NCBI RefSeq assembly: GCF_034432235.1
Contig: NZ_DAOUCJ010000050.1
Span: 1-64,000 of the forward strand
Source: Thermoflexus sp.
GTDB taxonomy: Bacteria; Chloroflexota; Anaerolineae; Thermoflexales; Thermoflexaceae
Length of the DNA stretch: 64,000 nt
Direction: 5' to 3'
Part shown: positions 25,840 to 34,177 of the stretch, one piece after another
Layout: each line of letters begins with the position of its first letter
Position numbering within the stretch: position 1 is the stretch's first letter
Notes under the pieces: generated by a model
Told to the model about the DNA's origin: nothing
What the model saw: the letters and a program-made list of their open reading frames with translations, nothing else
Databases searched by the model: none
Program-made: the position numbers and the translations under genes

Positions 25840-25877
25840 ACCGGGTGTGGAGTGGTTTCAGATGCCCCGCACCCGGT
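25840..25877 (+). other. hairpin in the gap between PTS IIC and IIB genes
   Basis: ACCGGGTG (25840-25847) pairs with CACCCGGT (25870-25877), extended inward by a G-U and two G-C pairs, leaving a 16-base loop. No T-run follows. It could set different transcript levels for IIC and the IIB/IIA genes or protect the 3' end of a processed RNA. Confidence 0.45.
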
Positions 25878-25938
25878 AAATTCCTGTTCACGGCTCTTCA
25901 CGCTGACGGGAGAAGAGACTTCTGGGAGGCAGTGAAGG

Positions 25939-26184
25939 ATGCGGGACAAGGCGTTGCGTTATATTGAAGCGCTGGGGGGGCGCGAGAACATCCGGGAGCT
26001 CGATGGCTGCATCACCCGACTGCGGGCCACCCTTGTGGATCCCAGTAAAGTGGATGAGGCCAAGCTGCGAGCGGCCGGGATGATCGGGCGGCCAATTCGA
26101 ATGGGGAATGGCATTCAGATCGTGGTGGGTACCCACGCGGAGCTGATCGCCACGGAGATCAACAAGATCCTCCGGGGGGATTAG
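25939..26184 (+). CDS. PTS subunit IIB, glucose family
   Basis: 81 residues. The phosphorylation-site cysteine is Cys24 in ELDGCITRLRATLVD, the conserved IIB box of the glucose family (C-x-T-R-L-R). The rest, MIGRPIRMGNGIQIVVGTHAE, matches the C-terminal half. It passes phosphate from IIA to the sugar bound at IIC. GGGAGGCAGTGAAGG precedes the ATG. The stop codon is directly adjacent to the IIA start. Confidence 0.92.
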   Translation: MRDKALRYIEALGGRENIRELDGCITRLRATLVDPSKVDEAKLRAAGMIGRPIRMGNGIQIVVGTHAELIATEINKILRGD

Positions 26185-26655
26185 ATGGTGCCCATCCTAT
26201 CTCCTTTCACCGGCCGTGTTGTGCCTCTGGACGAGGTTCCGGATCCCGTGTTTGCGGAGCGCATGCTGGGAGAGGGCGTCGCCGTCGATCCCAGGGAGGG
26301 GATTGCGGTGGCGCCCATCCGCGGCCGCCTCGTGGTGCTGCACTCGGCCAACCATGCGTTCGCCATCGAGGCGGAGAACGCCCTGAAGGTTCTGGTGCAC
26401 ATCGGCCTGGACACTGTTCACCTACGGGGGGAGGGTTTTGAGCGAGTGGCCCAGGAGGGGGATTGGGTAGAAGCAGGCCAGCCCATCGTGCGCTTTGATC
26501 CCGGGCGGATCCGGGCAGCCGGTTACTGCCTGCTCTCCCCGGTGGTCCTGCCGGATCTCCCAGAGGGCTATCGGATTCAACCTGTCATGGCTTCCGAAGT
26601 GGTCGCGGGGCGGGATCCTTTGCTTTACGTCATGGTGGAGAACCATGTCGGCTAA
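26185..26655 (+). CDS. PTS subunit IIA, glucose (crr-like) family
   Basis: 156 residues. The fold begins ILSPFTGRVVPLDEVPDPVF, as in IIA-Glc. The paired histidines are His57 (LHSANHAFAIE) and the phosphorylated His72 (KVLVHIGLDTVHL). It is translated right after IIB (TAG-ATG) and its end overlaps the next gene by 11 bases, so the three are coupled. Confidence 0.93.
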   Translation: MVPILSPFTGRVVPLDEVPDPVFAERMLGEGVAVDPREGIAVAPIRGRLVVLHSANHAFAIEAENALKVLVHIGLDTVHLRGEGFERVAQEGDWVEAGQPIVRFDPGRIRAAGYCLLSPVVLPDLPEGYRIQPVMASEVVAGRDPLLYVMVENHVG

Positions 26656-27577
26656 GCGCCTGCTGGAAGCTTTTGCCAGCGATTTCCGCGCCATGGACGG
26701 TCGGGCCCTCCTGGAGAGCATCCGGCGATCGGAAGGGCGGGTCCTGTGTGCAGAGGTCCTGGCGCTTGCCCCTCCTCTGGTCGATGGGATCAGCAATGCG
26801 GAGCTGGCGGCCGCGATGGGAGCCGATCTGATCCTGCTGAACGGTTACAATGTGCTTCAGCCGCAGGTGCCTGGCTTCCCGAGTGAATCCGAGCTGGATC
26901 TGGGATGGGCGCGTCTATCCACCGGCGTAGGCACGACTCCCGCGCAGGTGAAAGCGTGGATCGGACGCCCGGTCGGCCTGAACCTGGAACCGATCCCGAA
27001 CCCTGAGAAAGCCGCTCGGGCAGTGGGGCGACTGGCCACCTCAGAGAACGCCCGGCGCGCCCTTGAGCAGGGTGCGGACTTCCTGGTGATCACCGGCAAC
27101 CCGGAGACGGGGGTGACCGGAGAGGGAATCGCCGAGGCAGTCGCTCAAATCCGAAAGGCGATCGGCAACATTCCCTTGATTTTGGCTGGCAAGATGCATC
27201 GAGCTGGAGCGGACGAGCCGGTGATCTCGGGGCGGGACGTGGAGGCGATGATCGAGGCGGGGGCGGATGGGATCCTGATCCCCCTGCCCGGGACCGTTCC
27301 GGGCGTGACGGAGGAGGAGGCCGCCCGGCTGACCGCCCGAATTCACCGGGCAGGCCGTCTGGTGATGGGAACCATCGGCACCTCCCAGGAAGGCGCCACT
27401 CCCTCGGTCATAGAGCAGCTGGCGCTGGTGGGCAAGCGGGCAGGGGTGGATATCTTTCACATTGGCGATGCGGGATTCATGGGGATTGCCTTCCCGGAGA
27501 ACATCTATGCCCTTTCTGTGGCCATCCGTGGCCGACGGCACACCTGGCGCCGGATGGCTGCATCTCTCTATCGCTGA
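26645..27577 (+). CDS. TIM-barrel PTS-associated protein (DUF7916-like)
   Basis: 310 residues from the ATG at 26645 inside the end of the IIA gene. The sequence reads as a beta/alpha barrel: GADLILLNGYNVLQPQVPGF, RPVGLNLEPIP, GADFLVITGNPETGVTGEGI, LILAGKMHRAGADEPVI, GADGILIPLPGTVPGVTEEE, VDIFHIGDAGFMGIAFPENI. Close relatives are known in PTS clusters of Firmicutes under names such as haloacid dehalogenase-like or DUF7916, with no proven reaction. The position suggests it handles the imported sugar phosphate or its partner. Function not assigned. Confidence 0.78.
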   Translation: MSAKRLLEAFASDFRAMDGRALLESIRRSEGRVLCAEVLALAPPLVDGISNAELAAAMGADLILLNGYNVLQPQVPGFPSESELDLGWARLSTGVGTTPAQVKAWIGRPVGLNLEPIPNPEKAARAVGRLATSENARRALEQGADFLVITGNPETGVTGEGIAEAVAQIRKAIGNIPLILAGKMHRAGADEPVISGRDVEAMIEAGADGILIPLPGTVPGVTEEEAARLTARIHRAGRLVMGTIGTSQEGATPSVIEQLALVGKRAGVDIFHIGDAGFMGIAFPENIYALSVAIRGRRHTWRRMAASLYR

Positions 27578-27614
27578 GCTGTATGTGGGCATCCGATCTC
27601 ACAGGGCTTCCTGA

Positions 27615-27647
27615 GGGCGGGGTGGGGGTTCATCGCCCACCCCGCCC
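27615..27647 (+). terminator. hairpin terminator after the PTS operon
   Basis: A perfect 12-bp stem, GGGCGGGGTGGG with its complement, and a nine-base loop. It is 37 bases after the stop of the last PTS-cluster gene. The downstream sequence (CTGCATTTCTC) is only weakly T-rich, so termination may be partial. Confidence 0.6.
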
Positions 27648-27670
27648 CTGCATTTCTCACGGGGTGAAGC

Positions 27671-28270
27671 CTAATCCAGTTTCCATGGCAACTTATGGGA
27701 AAGCAGCTGGGGAACAAGATCCGGGCATGAGGAATGGAAGAAAGCCAGCTCCAGCATCAGCGGGCCTGCCGGGAAAAGGAGAATCCCTGGAGCGATCTTT
27801 GCCTTTTTAAGATAGAGGGGACCTGCCCGAACTTCTACTCGGCCTTCCTGGATAGTCTGTCGCCACCGCTCCCATGTTCGAGCGCCCATCCGCCTCCGTT
27901 GATTCTGCACATCCCGATAGATGGTTGCCGCTGAGATGCGGATGCCCAGATTACGCATTATGAAAGCGGCAGCTGCCCCAGAGAAACCGGCCAGATACAG
28001 GAGCACCCCCAGAGCTCGAAGCATCAGGCTTCGTTGCTGGCCGGTCTCCACCACCTCCGGCTGAGCTGTCCACGTCATTCCACATCGCTTACAGCGAAAG
28101 CGGATCTGCTCCAGCAGCGTGGGAGTTAAATCTCGAACCCATCGAATTCGTCGCTGATGGATCACTGCTGTGGGGGCCCGGCAAACCGGGCACCAGCGGG
28201 CGATCTGTATCTGCTCGGACGACAAACGAAAAACGGAAGCACCAGCCTGAAGAAGCGAGCATGTAGCCAT
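27671..28270 (-). pseudogene. truncated transposase-like protein (zinc ribbon + HTH)
   Basis: Up to 199 residues from the ATG at 28270 (a GTG at 28279 is also possible). The N-terminus has a zinc ribbon, CPVC and CKRCG, typical of transposase N-terminal domains; a later GISAATIYRDVQNQRRRMG looks like a helix-turn-helix. After KKAKIAPGILLF the sequence no longer resembles a folded catalytic domain, no DDE motif is present, and the rest of a transposase is not found in either direction. I read it as the remnant of an insertion sequence left between two sugar operons. No terminal inverted repeats were recognised. Confidence 0.5.
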
Positions 28271-28307
28271 GATGGTCACCTGGGTAAGGAGGGACAGAGG
28301 AAGCTGT

Positions 28308-29081
28308 CTACCACGTCTCCAGCTGGGCTGTCATCCCAGCATCCACGAAAAGCAGGGAGCCGGTGATATACGATGACTCATCGCTGGCCAGGAAAAGCGC
28401 TGCATAGCCTACATCCTCCGGCGTCCCCAGGCGGCCCAGCAGCTGACGACGCTCCACCTGACGGCGCATCCCCTCTGGATCTGGGGAGGAGGCGAAGATC
28501 CCCCGTACCAGGGGAGTGTCGATCCAGCCCGGACATATGGCGTTCACCCGGATATTGTCTCGAGCCACATCGATCGCCGCGGCTCGCGTCAAGGCCGCCA
28601 ATCCACCCTTGGAGGCAGCATAAGGCGCCGTTCCCCCAACATTTTGAACAGCATGGACGGAAGCGATATTGATGATGCTCCCACCGCCAGAAGCCTTGAT
28701 ATGCGGAATGGCATATTTAGAGCACAGGAAAGGACCTATCAGGTTCACAGCGAGACAGCGCTCGAATTCCTCTCGCGTTGCTTCAGTGATGCTTTTATAG
28801 ACCCCGATCCCGGCGTTGTTGACCAGGATGTGAAGGGCTCCGTAACGCTCGATGGTTTTCTGGATCATAGCCTTCACGTCCTCTTCATTGGATACATCAC
28901 AGCGGATGAAAAAAACCTCGAATCCATGATCGCGTAATTCCCGCTCGGTTGCCTGACCCGCCTCCGTATTGACGTCGGCGATGACCACCTTCGCCCCTTC
29001 CCGGGCGAAGACCGTCACGATCCCCTTGCCGATCCCCATCGCTCCGCCTGTTACAATGGCCACCTTATCTTTCAGCCGCAT
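28308..29081 (-). CDS. short-chain dehydrogenase/reductase
   Basis: 257 residues from the second of two close ATGs, at 29081, seven bases after AGGAGG. The NAD(P)-binding TGGAMGIG is near residue 10, LVNNAGIG near 85, catalytic Ser in IINIASVHAV and the Tyr-x-x-x-Lys in YAASKGG; an aspartate in VVIADVNTEAG favours NAD(H). It is the last gene of the uronate-type operon, next to KDG kinase, and is probably a dehydrogenase of a sugar acid or keto sugar (for example 5-keto-4-deoxyuronate/gluconate type). Exact substrate is inference. Confidence 0.88.
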   Translation of the reverse strand: MRLKDKVAIVTGGAMGIGKGIVTVFAREGAKVVIADVNTEAGQATERELRDHGFEVFFIRCDVSNEEDVKAMIQKTIERYGALHILVNNAGIGVYKSITEATREEFERCLAVNLIGPFLCSKYAIPHIKASGGGSIINIASVHAVQNVGGTAPYAASKGGLAALTRAAAIDVARDNIRVNAICPGWIDTPLVRGIFASSPDPEGMRRQVERRQLLGRLGTPEDVGYAALFLASDESSYITGSLLFVDAGMTAQLETW

Positions 29082-29102
29082 GGCCATACCTCCTGAAAGG
29101 AT

Positions 29103-30053
29103 TTAACGCCAGCGAGTCTGCTGATTGCGAATCAGCTGCTCCAGGTCTGATCGATTGCACCAAGCGATATCGCCAATGAAAGTGTGTTTCAGGGCTGCAT
29201 AGGCCACGCCGTAGGCCAATCCACGTAAGGGATCTTCCTGGAGGAACCCGGTGAGGAAGCCTGCCACCATGGCATCTCCGGCGCCCACCCGATCAAGGGG
29301 CTCAAGAGGGTAGCCCGGTTGTTTGTAGATCTCGCCTTCATACCAGAGAAGAGCTCCGCCCTCTTCCAGGGTGAGCACGATGGTCATCCCTGGATAGCGC
29401 TGGGCCGCCTCACGCAACATGGTTTCCGGATCCCCGCTCCATCCGAGAACCTGCCTGGCCTCCTGCAGAGTGCAAAACAGCACATCAATAGCAGGAAGGA
29501 AGGGCTGGATAGCCTGGCGAGCATCCTCAGGGGACCATAATTTGGAGCGATAATTCACATCGAAGGAGATCTTCAGGCCTGCAGATTGGGCCTCTCGAAT
29601 TGCCCGGCAGATCAGGCGATAGCAATTCGAGCCTAAGCCGGGAGTGATCCCAGTGAGGTGAATCAGCCGGGCTTGATGGACATAATCCCAATCCACCTCT
29701 TCAGGGTCGATCTGAGAGAAGGCTGAACCGGCCCGATCGTAAATCACCTGATAGGGGCGAGGAGGTTGCCCAAGCTCGAGATAATACAATCCCACCCGAC
29801 CTTCGGAGGTCCAGATCACCCGCGAGACATCCACACCATGTTCGCGGATCTTATTCACAATGCGCCGTCCCAGGGGATTGTTCACCAGACGTGAAATCCA
29901 GCCGCTGGAAATCCCCAGTCGTGAGAGGCCAATAGCTACATTCGATTCCGCCCCTGCAACCTCCAGACGGAGGATCTCAGTTTGCTCCAGGCCGAACCCG
30001 GGCGGTGCGGTCAAACGCAGCAATGTCTCACCAATGGTCACGACATCGGGCAT
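29103..30053 (-). CDS. kdgK: 2-keto-3-deoxygluconate kinase (PfkB family)
   Basis: 316 residues from the ATG at 30053 (a GTG 15 bases upstream is possible). PfkB signatures: N-terminal VTIGETLLRLTAPPGFGLEQ, VAGAESNVAIGLSRLG, and C-terminal DRVGAGDAMVAGF with the catalytic Asp. The TFIGDIAWCNRSDLE ending and YYLEL/RPYQVIYDRAGSA segment resemble KDG kinases. It would phosphorylate 2-keto-3-deoxygluconate to KDPG, which the aldolase encoded immediately upstream in the transcript cleaves. Confidence 0.88.
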   Translation of the reverse strand: MPDVVTIGETLLRLTAPPGFGLEQTEILRLEVAGAESNVAIGLSRLGISSGWISRLVNNPLGRRIVNKIREHGVDVSRVIWTSEGRVGLYYLELGQPPRPYQVIYDRAGSAFSQIDPEEVDWDYVHQARLIHLTGITPGLGSNCYRLICRAIREAQSAGLKISFDVNYRSKLWSPEDARQAIQPFLPAIDVLFCTLQEARQVLGWSGDPETMLREAAQRYPGMTIVLTLEEGGALLWYEGEIYKQPGYPLEPLDRVGAGDAMVAGFLTGFLQEDPLRGLAYGVAYAALKHTFIGDIAWCNRSDLEQLIRNQQTRWR

Positions 30054-30148
30054 TGGTCGGCGCCTCACCGGATTTGATGTTTCGGGGATTTAAATAGTCT
30101 TTGAAGAGACATCCGCATTCGCTCGGGATTCCGCGCGTTCGTCCAAAA

Positions 30149-30784
30149 TCAAACCTGAAGTTCACGCAGAGAACGGGAAAGCCGGCGACAGGCTTCCCGG
30201 AGCTGGACCAGACCCCCTGAGGCCATCACATAAGAGCCCACCAGTGCGCTCCCGACACCTACGGCGATCGCCCCTGCGCGGAGGAACACTGCGGCGTTCT
30301 CAATGGTGACTCCACCGGTTGGGAGGAATGGAATGTCCGGAAAAGGCCCACGCAGGTTTCGCAGATACTCAGGACCACCGGGCATGGCGGGGAAGATCTT
30401 CACCATCGCGGCACCCCTCTGCCATGCCCGCCAGATTTCTGATGGGGTAAAGGCCCCGGGAATCACAGGGATCCCGCTCTCCCGACAGAAAGCGAGAAGG
30501 GACTCGTCCGTGTGAGGGCTGACAATGAAACTGGCACCAGCTTTCAACGCGCGTCGCGCCTCATCGATGGAAAGGACTGTTCCAGCACCGATAGCGGCGC
30601 GATCTTTGAAGGCCCGCGTGATCCGGGCGATCTGTTCTGAAGCGTGAGGGGAGTTCATGGCCACTTCGATGGCCAGAAAACCTTCCTCCACCAGAATCCG
30701 CGTGATATCCTCGAGCCGATCTCCAAAGTCTCCCCGAATGATGATCAGGGCCCGGCTTTCCCGGATCGCCTGAATGGGCTCCAT
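30149..30784 (-). CDS. eda: 2-keto-3-deoxy-6-phosphogluconate aldolase
   Basis: 211 residues. The family active-site residues are visible: Glu in LAIEVAMNSP, GAGTVLSIDEARRALKAGA, IVSPHTDESLL, and the Schiff-base Lys in AMVKIFPAMPGGPEYL, followed by PTGGVTIENAAVFLRAG. It splits KDPG into pyruvate and glyceraldehyde 3-phosphate. Together with KDG kinase it forms the terminal steps of uronate or gluconate breakdown in this operon. Confidence 0.92.
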   Translation of the reverse strand: MEPIQAIRESRALIIIRGDFGDRLEDITRILVEEGFLAIEVAMNSPHASEQIARITRAFKDRAAIGAGTVLSIDEARRALKAGASFIVSPHTDESLLAFCRESGIPVIPGAFTPSEIWRAWQRGAAMVKIFPAMPGGPEYLRNLRGPFPDIPFLPTGGVTIENAAVFLRAGAIAVGVGSALVGSYVMASGGLVQLREACRRLSRSLRELQV

Positions 30785-30792
30785 GGCTCCTC

Positions 30793-31965
30793 CTACAGTC
30801 CACGATCTGCAGTGGAGAGGATCTGGGGCCCTTCGGAGGTCACTGCCACATTGTCTTCAATGCGGATCCCACCGAATCCAGGGATATAGACGCCCGGCTC
30901 AACCGTGCATACCATTCCGGCCTCCAGTGATGTCTGAACGCCCGGGGCCAAGAAGGGGATGAACTCGTGATAGCGATAGCCCACACCATGCCCCGTGATA
31001 TGGTTGAAATATGCCCCGTATCCTGCCTCTTCAAGCACCCTGCGGGCTGCCGCATCAACTGCTTCCGCCGGCACTCCGGGACGCATTGCCTGAATGGCTG
31101 CCTGCTGAGCCTGCTGGACCAGGTTATAAACTTCCCGCTGTCGAGGATTGGGGTCGCCGGCCACTACAACCCGGGTGAGGTCGGACCAGTAGCCATCTAC
31201 CACAGTCGCCAGCTCCACCATTACCAGATCGCCCTCCTGGATAACCCGCGAAGTCGAGGGGACCAGCAGGTAGCCCCTGTAGCTTCCCTCCGGGCCCGCG
31301 CTGACCTCCGCGGAAGCACGGACCAGGCGCGCTCCTCGATAACCTGCTCCTCGCGCCCGGATCTCCGCTTCAATCGCCGCGCCAACCTGAGCTTCAGTCT
31401 GGCCCGGGAGGGCCAGCTCTTTGAGCCGCGCAAGGCCGAGCGCGGCAACCTCATTGGCAAGGCGGATCCGTTCGATCTCGTAAGAGGTCTTGACGGCGCG
31501 AGATCGCGCAAGCAGATCGTCCGCCCCTTTCAGGGTGGCGTTGGGAAATACCTCACCAAGCAGATGATGCCAGGGAGCGGCAGGGACCACCGGTTCTGCG
31601 TGGCGATACGTTGGAGCGACCACCTCGGTGGAGCGTTCTATCCCAATGAGGGATCGATGCAATCCCAGGCGATCTCGGAACCTGGACAGGTGCTCGCGAT
31701 AGGAGACATAGAGATCCGGATCCTTGAGGAGTCCCCAACCGAAGGGGACCACTTCCGCCCACTCCGGATCAGTGTAGTCCAGCTCGATCTCGGGGACGAG
31801 AAGACCCACATAGCCATCACGGGTGATCAGAGCAATGGAGAATCCATGATGGGGCCAGTAGTTGGTCAGGTAGACCACATGCTCCGGCAAACGACAGATC
31901 AGGGCATCATAGCCTTCCTCTTGCATCAGCCCCAGCAAGCGCTCCCGGCGAGCGGTATCGATCAT
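30793..31965 (-). CDS. M24 family metallopeptidase (Xaa-Pro aminopeptidase/creatinase-like)
   Basis: 390 residues. Residues 1-150 are the creatinase-type N-terminal domain (YDALICRLPEHVVYLTNYWPHHGF). The pita-bread domain keeps metal-ligand regions: ELATVVDGYWSDLTR with Asp, ITGHGVGYRYHE with His, CTVEPGVYIPGFGGIRIEDN with two Glu. GGAGG precedes the ATG. A peptidase is unexpected in a sugar-acid operon; in several bacteria such M24 proteins accompany transport clusters and may act on non-peptide amides. Substrate unknown. Confidence 0.87.
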   Translation of the reverse strand: MIDTARRERLLGLMQEEGYDALICRLPEHVVYLTNYWPHHGFSIALITRDGYVGLLVPEIELDYTDPEWAEVVPFGWGLLKDPDLYVSYREHLSRFRDRLGLHRSLIGIERSTEVVAPTYRHAEPVVPAAPWHHLLGEVFPNATLKGADDLLARSRAVKTSYEIERIRLANEVAALGLARLKELALPGQTEAQVGAAIEAEIRARGAGYRGARLVRASAEVSAGPEGSYRGYLLVPSTSRVIQEGDLVMVELATVVDGYWSDLTRVVVAGDPNPRQREVYNLVQQAQQAAIQAMRPGVPAEAVDAAARRVLEEAGYGAYFNHITGHGVGYRYHEFIPFLAPGVQTSLEAGMVCTVEPGVYIPGFGGIRIEDNVAVTSEGPQILSTADRGL

Positions 31966-31977
31966 AGGAGACCTCCT

Positions 31978-33054
31978 TCATTTCGGATAGATCCGTTCCT
32001 CCGTTGCAGCATCGAAAACAAAGAGGTGCTCTGGGGGCCATAGCAGCCATACCCGCTGGCGCAGTTGCAAAGGTAGATCAATGGAGGCAATCGCTTTCAA
32101 TACGAAGGGACCAGCCCGGAGATCGATAATGCGCTCCAGACCCAAAGGCTGAATGATTTCAACCTCGGCCTCTACGGATCCGGGAGCCCGGCTCAGGAGG
32201 ATCTGGAGATGCTCGGGACGGATTCCCAGAAGAACCTCTCGTTTTTCTCCAAGCTGAACAGGGGAGAGGAGCGTGAAATCCGCGTGGATGAAGCGGGTGC
32301 CTTCCGGCTCTGGGATCGCCTGACAGCGCAGCAGATTCATCCCCGGGCTTCCCAGAAAACTGGCCACGAAGGCAGTTGCGGGCCGGTCATAAAGAACCTG
32401 GGGCTCGTCGACCTGCACCCCGCGCCCCTCCCGTATCACCAGAATACGGTCCGCCATAGCCACTGCCTCTTCGAAATCATGGGTGGCATAAATCATGGTC
32501 TGGCCCGTCTCCCGCTGGAGACGCTTAAGCTCCGCGGCCATCTCCTGACGGATCTTCGCGTCTAGATCCGTGAACGCCTGATCCAGGAGCAGAACGCGAG
32601 GCCGACGGACCATCGCCCGGGCGATGGCGACCCGACGGCGCTCACCGCCGCTGTAGGTATGGGGCAGGCGATGAAGCAAGTGAGAGATCCGCAGCAATTC
32701 AGCGATCTCGCCAACCCGCCGACGGATCTCTCCTTCCGGGAGCCGGCGCAGGCGCAGGGGATGGGCGATGTTATCAAACGCCGACATGTGCGGGTAAAGC
32801 GCGACATCCTCGAAGACCATCGCCACATCCCGTCGCTGGGCAGGTATTAAGTTCATCAGCTCTCCACCGATCCAGACCTCCCCCATATCGGGCCTCTCCA
32901 GGCCGGCGATGATCCGGAACGTGGTGGTTTTCCCTGCCCCTGGAGCTCCCAGCAGGCAGAAGAATTCCCCATCTTCCGCAAAGAAATCCAGGCCCTGAAG
33001 GGCCGTGATCCGTCCATAACGCTTATGGAGCTGGCGGACTTCGATGGAAGCCAT
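31978..33054 (-). CDS. sugar ABC ATP-binding protein, catalytic Glu replaced (subunit A)
   Basis: 358 residues of the MalK/UgpC type: ATPase domain and a C-terminal OB-fold regulatory domain (LLGIRPEHLQILL). Walker A is GAPGAGKTT and the signature SGGERRR. However, Walker B reads VLLLDQAFTDLD instead of LLLDEPLSNLD, so the catalytic Glu is Gln, and the Q-loop reads VFEDVALYPHM rather than VFQ. The H-loop YATHDFEEA is kept. Its own nucleotide site should bind but hardly hydrolyse ATP. Its ATG shares one base with the stop of the second ATPase gene, suggesting an obligate pair. Confidence 0.9.
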   Translation of the reverse strand: MASIEVRQLHKRYGRITALQGLDFFAEDGEFFCLLGAPGAGKTTTFRIIAGLERPDMGEVWIGGELMNLIPAQRRDVAMVFEDVALYPHMSAFDNIAHPLRLRRLPEGEIRRRVGEIAELLRISHLLHRLPHTYSGGERRRVAIARAMVRRPRVLLLDQAFTDLDAKIRQEMAAELKRLQRETGQTMIYATHDFEEAVAMADRILVIREGRGVQVDEPQVLYDRPATAFVASFLGSPGMNLLRCQAIPEPEGTRFIHADFTLLSPVQLGEKREVLLGIRPEHLQILLSRAPGSVEAEVEIIQPLGLERIIDLRAGPFVLKAIASIDLPLQLRQRVWLLWPPEHLFVFDAATEERIYPK

Positions 33055-34175
33055 CAGTAGAGCCCTTGACCGGTTTGTGGGTCGAACAGTAAGGCCTGGT
33101 GCGGATGGAAAACGATTTCCAGGTCATCTCCCACAGTGAAGCGTCGCGTGCTCGGCGTGACCATCTGAATCAGGAGCCCGCTGCGGGTTTTTAGATCCAG
33201 GATTAACTTTCGGCCCAGCGGCCGAATCAGATCGACCTTCACCGGAATTCGAACGAGATCCCCAGGGGAAGGTGCCTGCGGATCAGAAATCTGCAACTGC
33301 TCAGGGCGGATCCCCAGAATCAGATGGGGAAGGGAACGGCTCGCTTCGATAATCCCCCGGCGTTCATCCACCCGCAGTTCGAAATCCAGAGAGCTCAGCA
33401 AAGCATGCCCTTCGGAGATCCGATATTCGACGGAGATCAGATTCATCGGCGGCCGGCCGATAAAACTGGCCACAAAGAGCGTCGCAGGGCGCCAGTAAAC
33501 CTCATCGGGGGTTCCAACCTGCTCTATGCGTCCCGCGTTCATCACAACCACCCGGTCTCCCAGCGTCAGGGCTTCCTCCTGATCGTGAGTCACGTAGACC
33601 ATCGTACGACCAAATTGATACTGCCAGCGCTTCAGCTCGGCTCGCATCAACTCCCGCAGCCCGGGTCGGAAGTTGTTGAGAGGCTCATCCAGAAGCAGCA
33701 CCTGGGGCTCAATCACCAGGATACGGGCCAGAGCGACCCGCTGCATGGTGCTCAGATCCAGTCGGGAAGCCCGAAGATTCAGCACCGTTTCCAGCTCGAG
33801 CGCCTGAGCCACCGCTCGCACGCGACGTTCGATCTCGGCCGGGGGGACGCGCCGAACCCGCAGGCCGAAGGCCAGGTTGTCATAAACGGACATGTGCTGA
33901 AACAGCGCATAGTTCTGGAACATAAAGCCGATGTTGCGTCGTTGAGGCGGCCAATCGGTGATACGCTGACCTCGAAGATAGATTTCCCCACGCGTTGGCC
34001 GCTCCAGGCCTGCGATCATCCGCAGTGTGGTCGTCTTCCCGCATCCAGAGGGCCCCAGGAAGCACAGGAACTCACCTTCCTGGACCTCCAGATTCATATC
34101 CTGGACCGCGATGGTTCCGTTGAATTCTTTGGTGATCCCTTCCAGCCGGATCAAGTTCTGCTCTTTGTAGGCCAT
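33054..34175 (-). CDS. sugar ABC ATP-binding protein, degenerate signature motif (subunit B)
   Basis: 373 residues of the same MalK/UgpC architecture. Walker A GPSGCGKTT, Q-loop MFQNYALFQHM, Walker B VLLLDEPLNNF and H-loop YVTHDQEEALTLGD are intact. The signature, normally LSGGQQQR, reads LSTMQR, and the D-loop is NNFRPGLREL in place of SNLDAKLR. Its defect is therefore complementary to that of the neighbouring ATPase: together they would form one proper site (Walker motifs from this protein, signature from the other) and one degenerate site. Confidence 0.9.
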   Translation of the reverse strand: MAYKEQNLIRLEGITKEFNGTIAVQDMNLEVQEGEFLCFLGPSGCGKTTTLRMIAGLERPTRGEIYLRGQRITDWPPQRRNIGFMFQNYALFQHMSVYDNLAFGLRVRRVPPAEIERRVRAVAQALELETVLNLRASRLDLSTMQRVALARILVIEPQVLLLDEPLNNFRPGLRELMRAELKRWQYQFGRTMVYVTHDQEEALTLGDRVVVMNAGRIEQVGTPDEVYWRPATLFVASFIGRPPMNLISVEYRISEGHALLSSLDFELRVDERRGIIEASRSLPHLILGIRPEQLQISDPQAPSPGDLVRIPVKVDLIRPLGRKLILDLKTRSGLLIQMVTPSTRRFTVGDDLEIVFHPHQALLFDPQTGQGLY

Positions 34176-34177
34176 GG

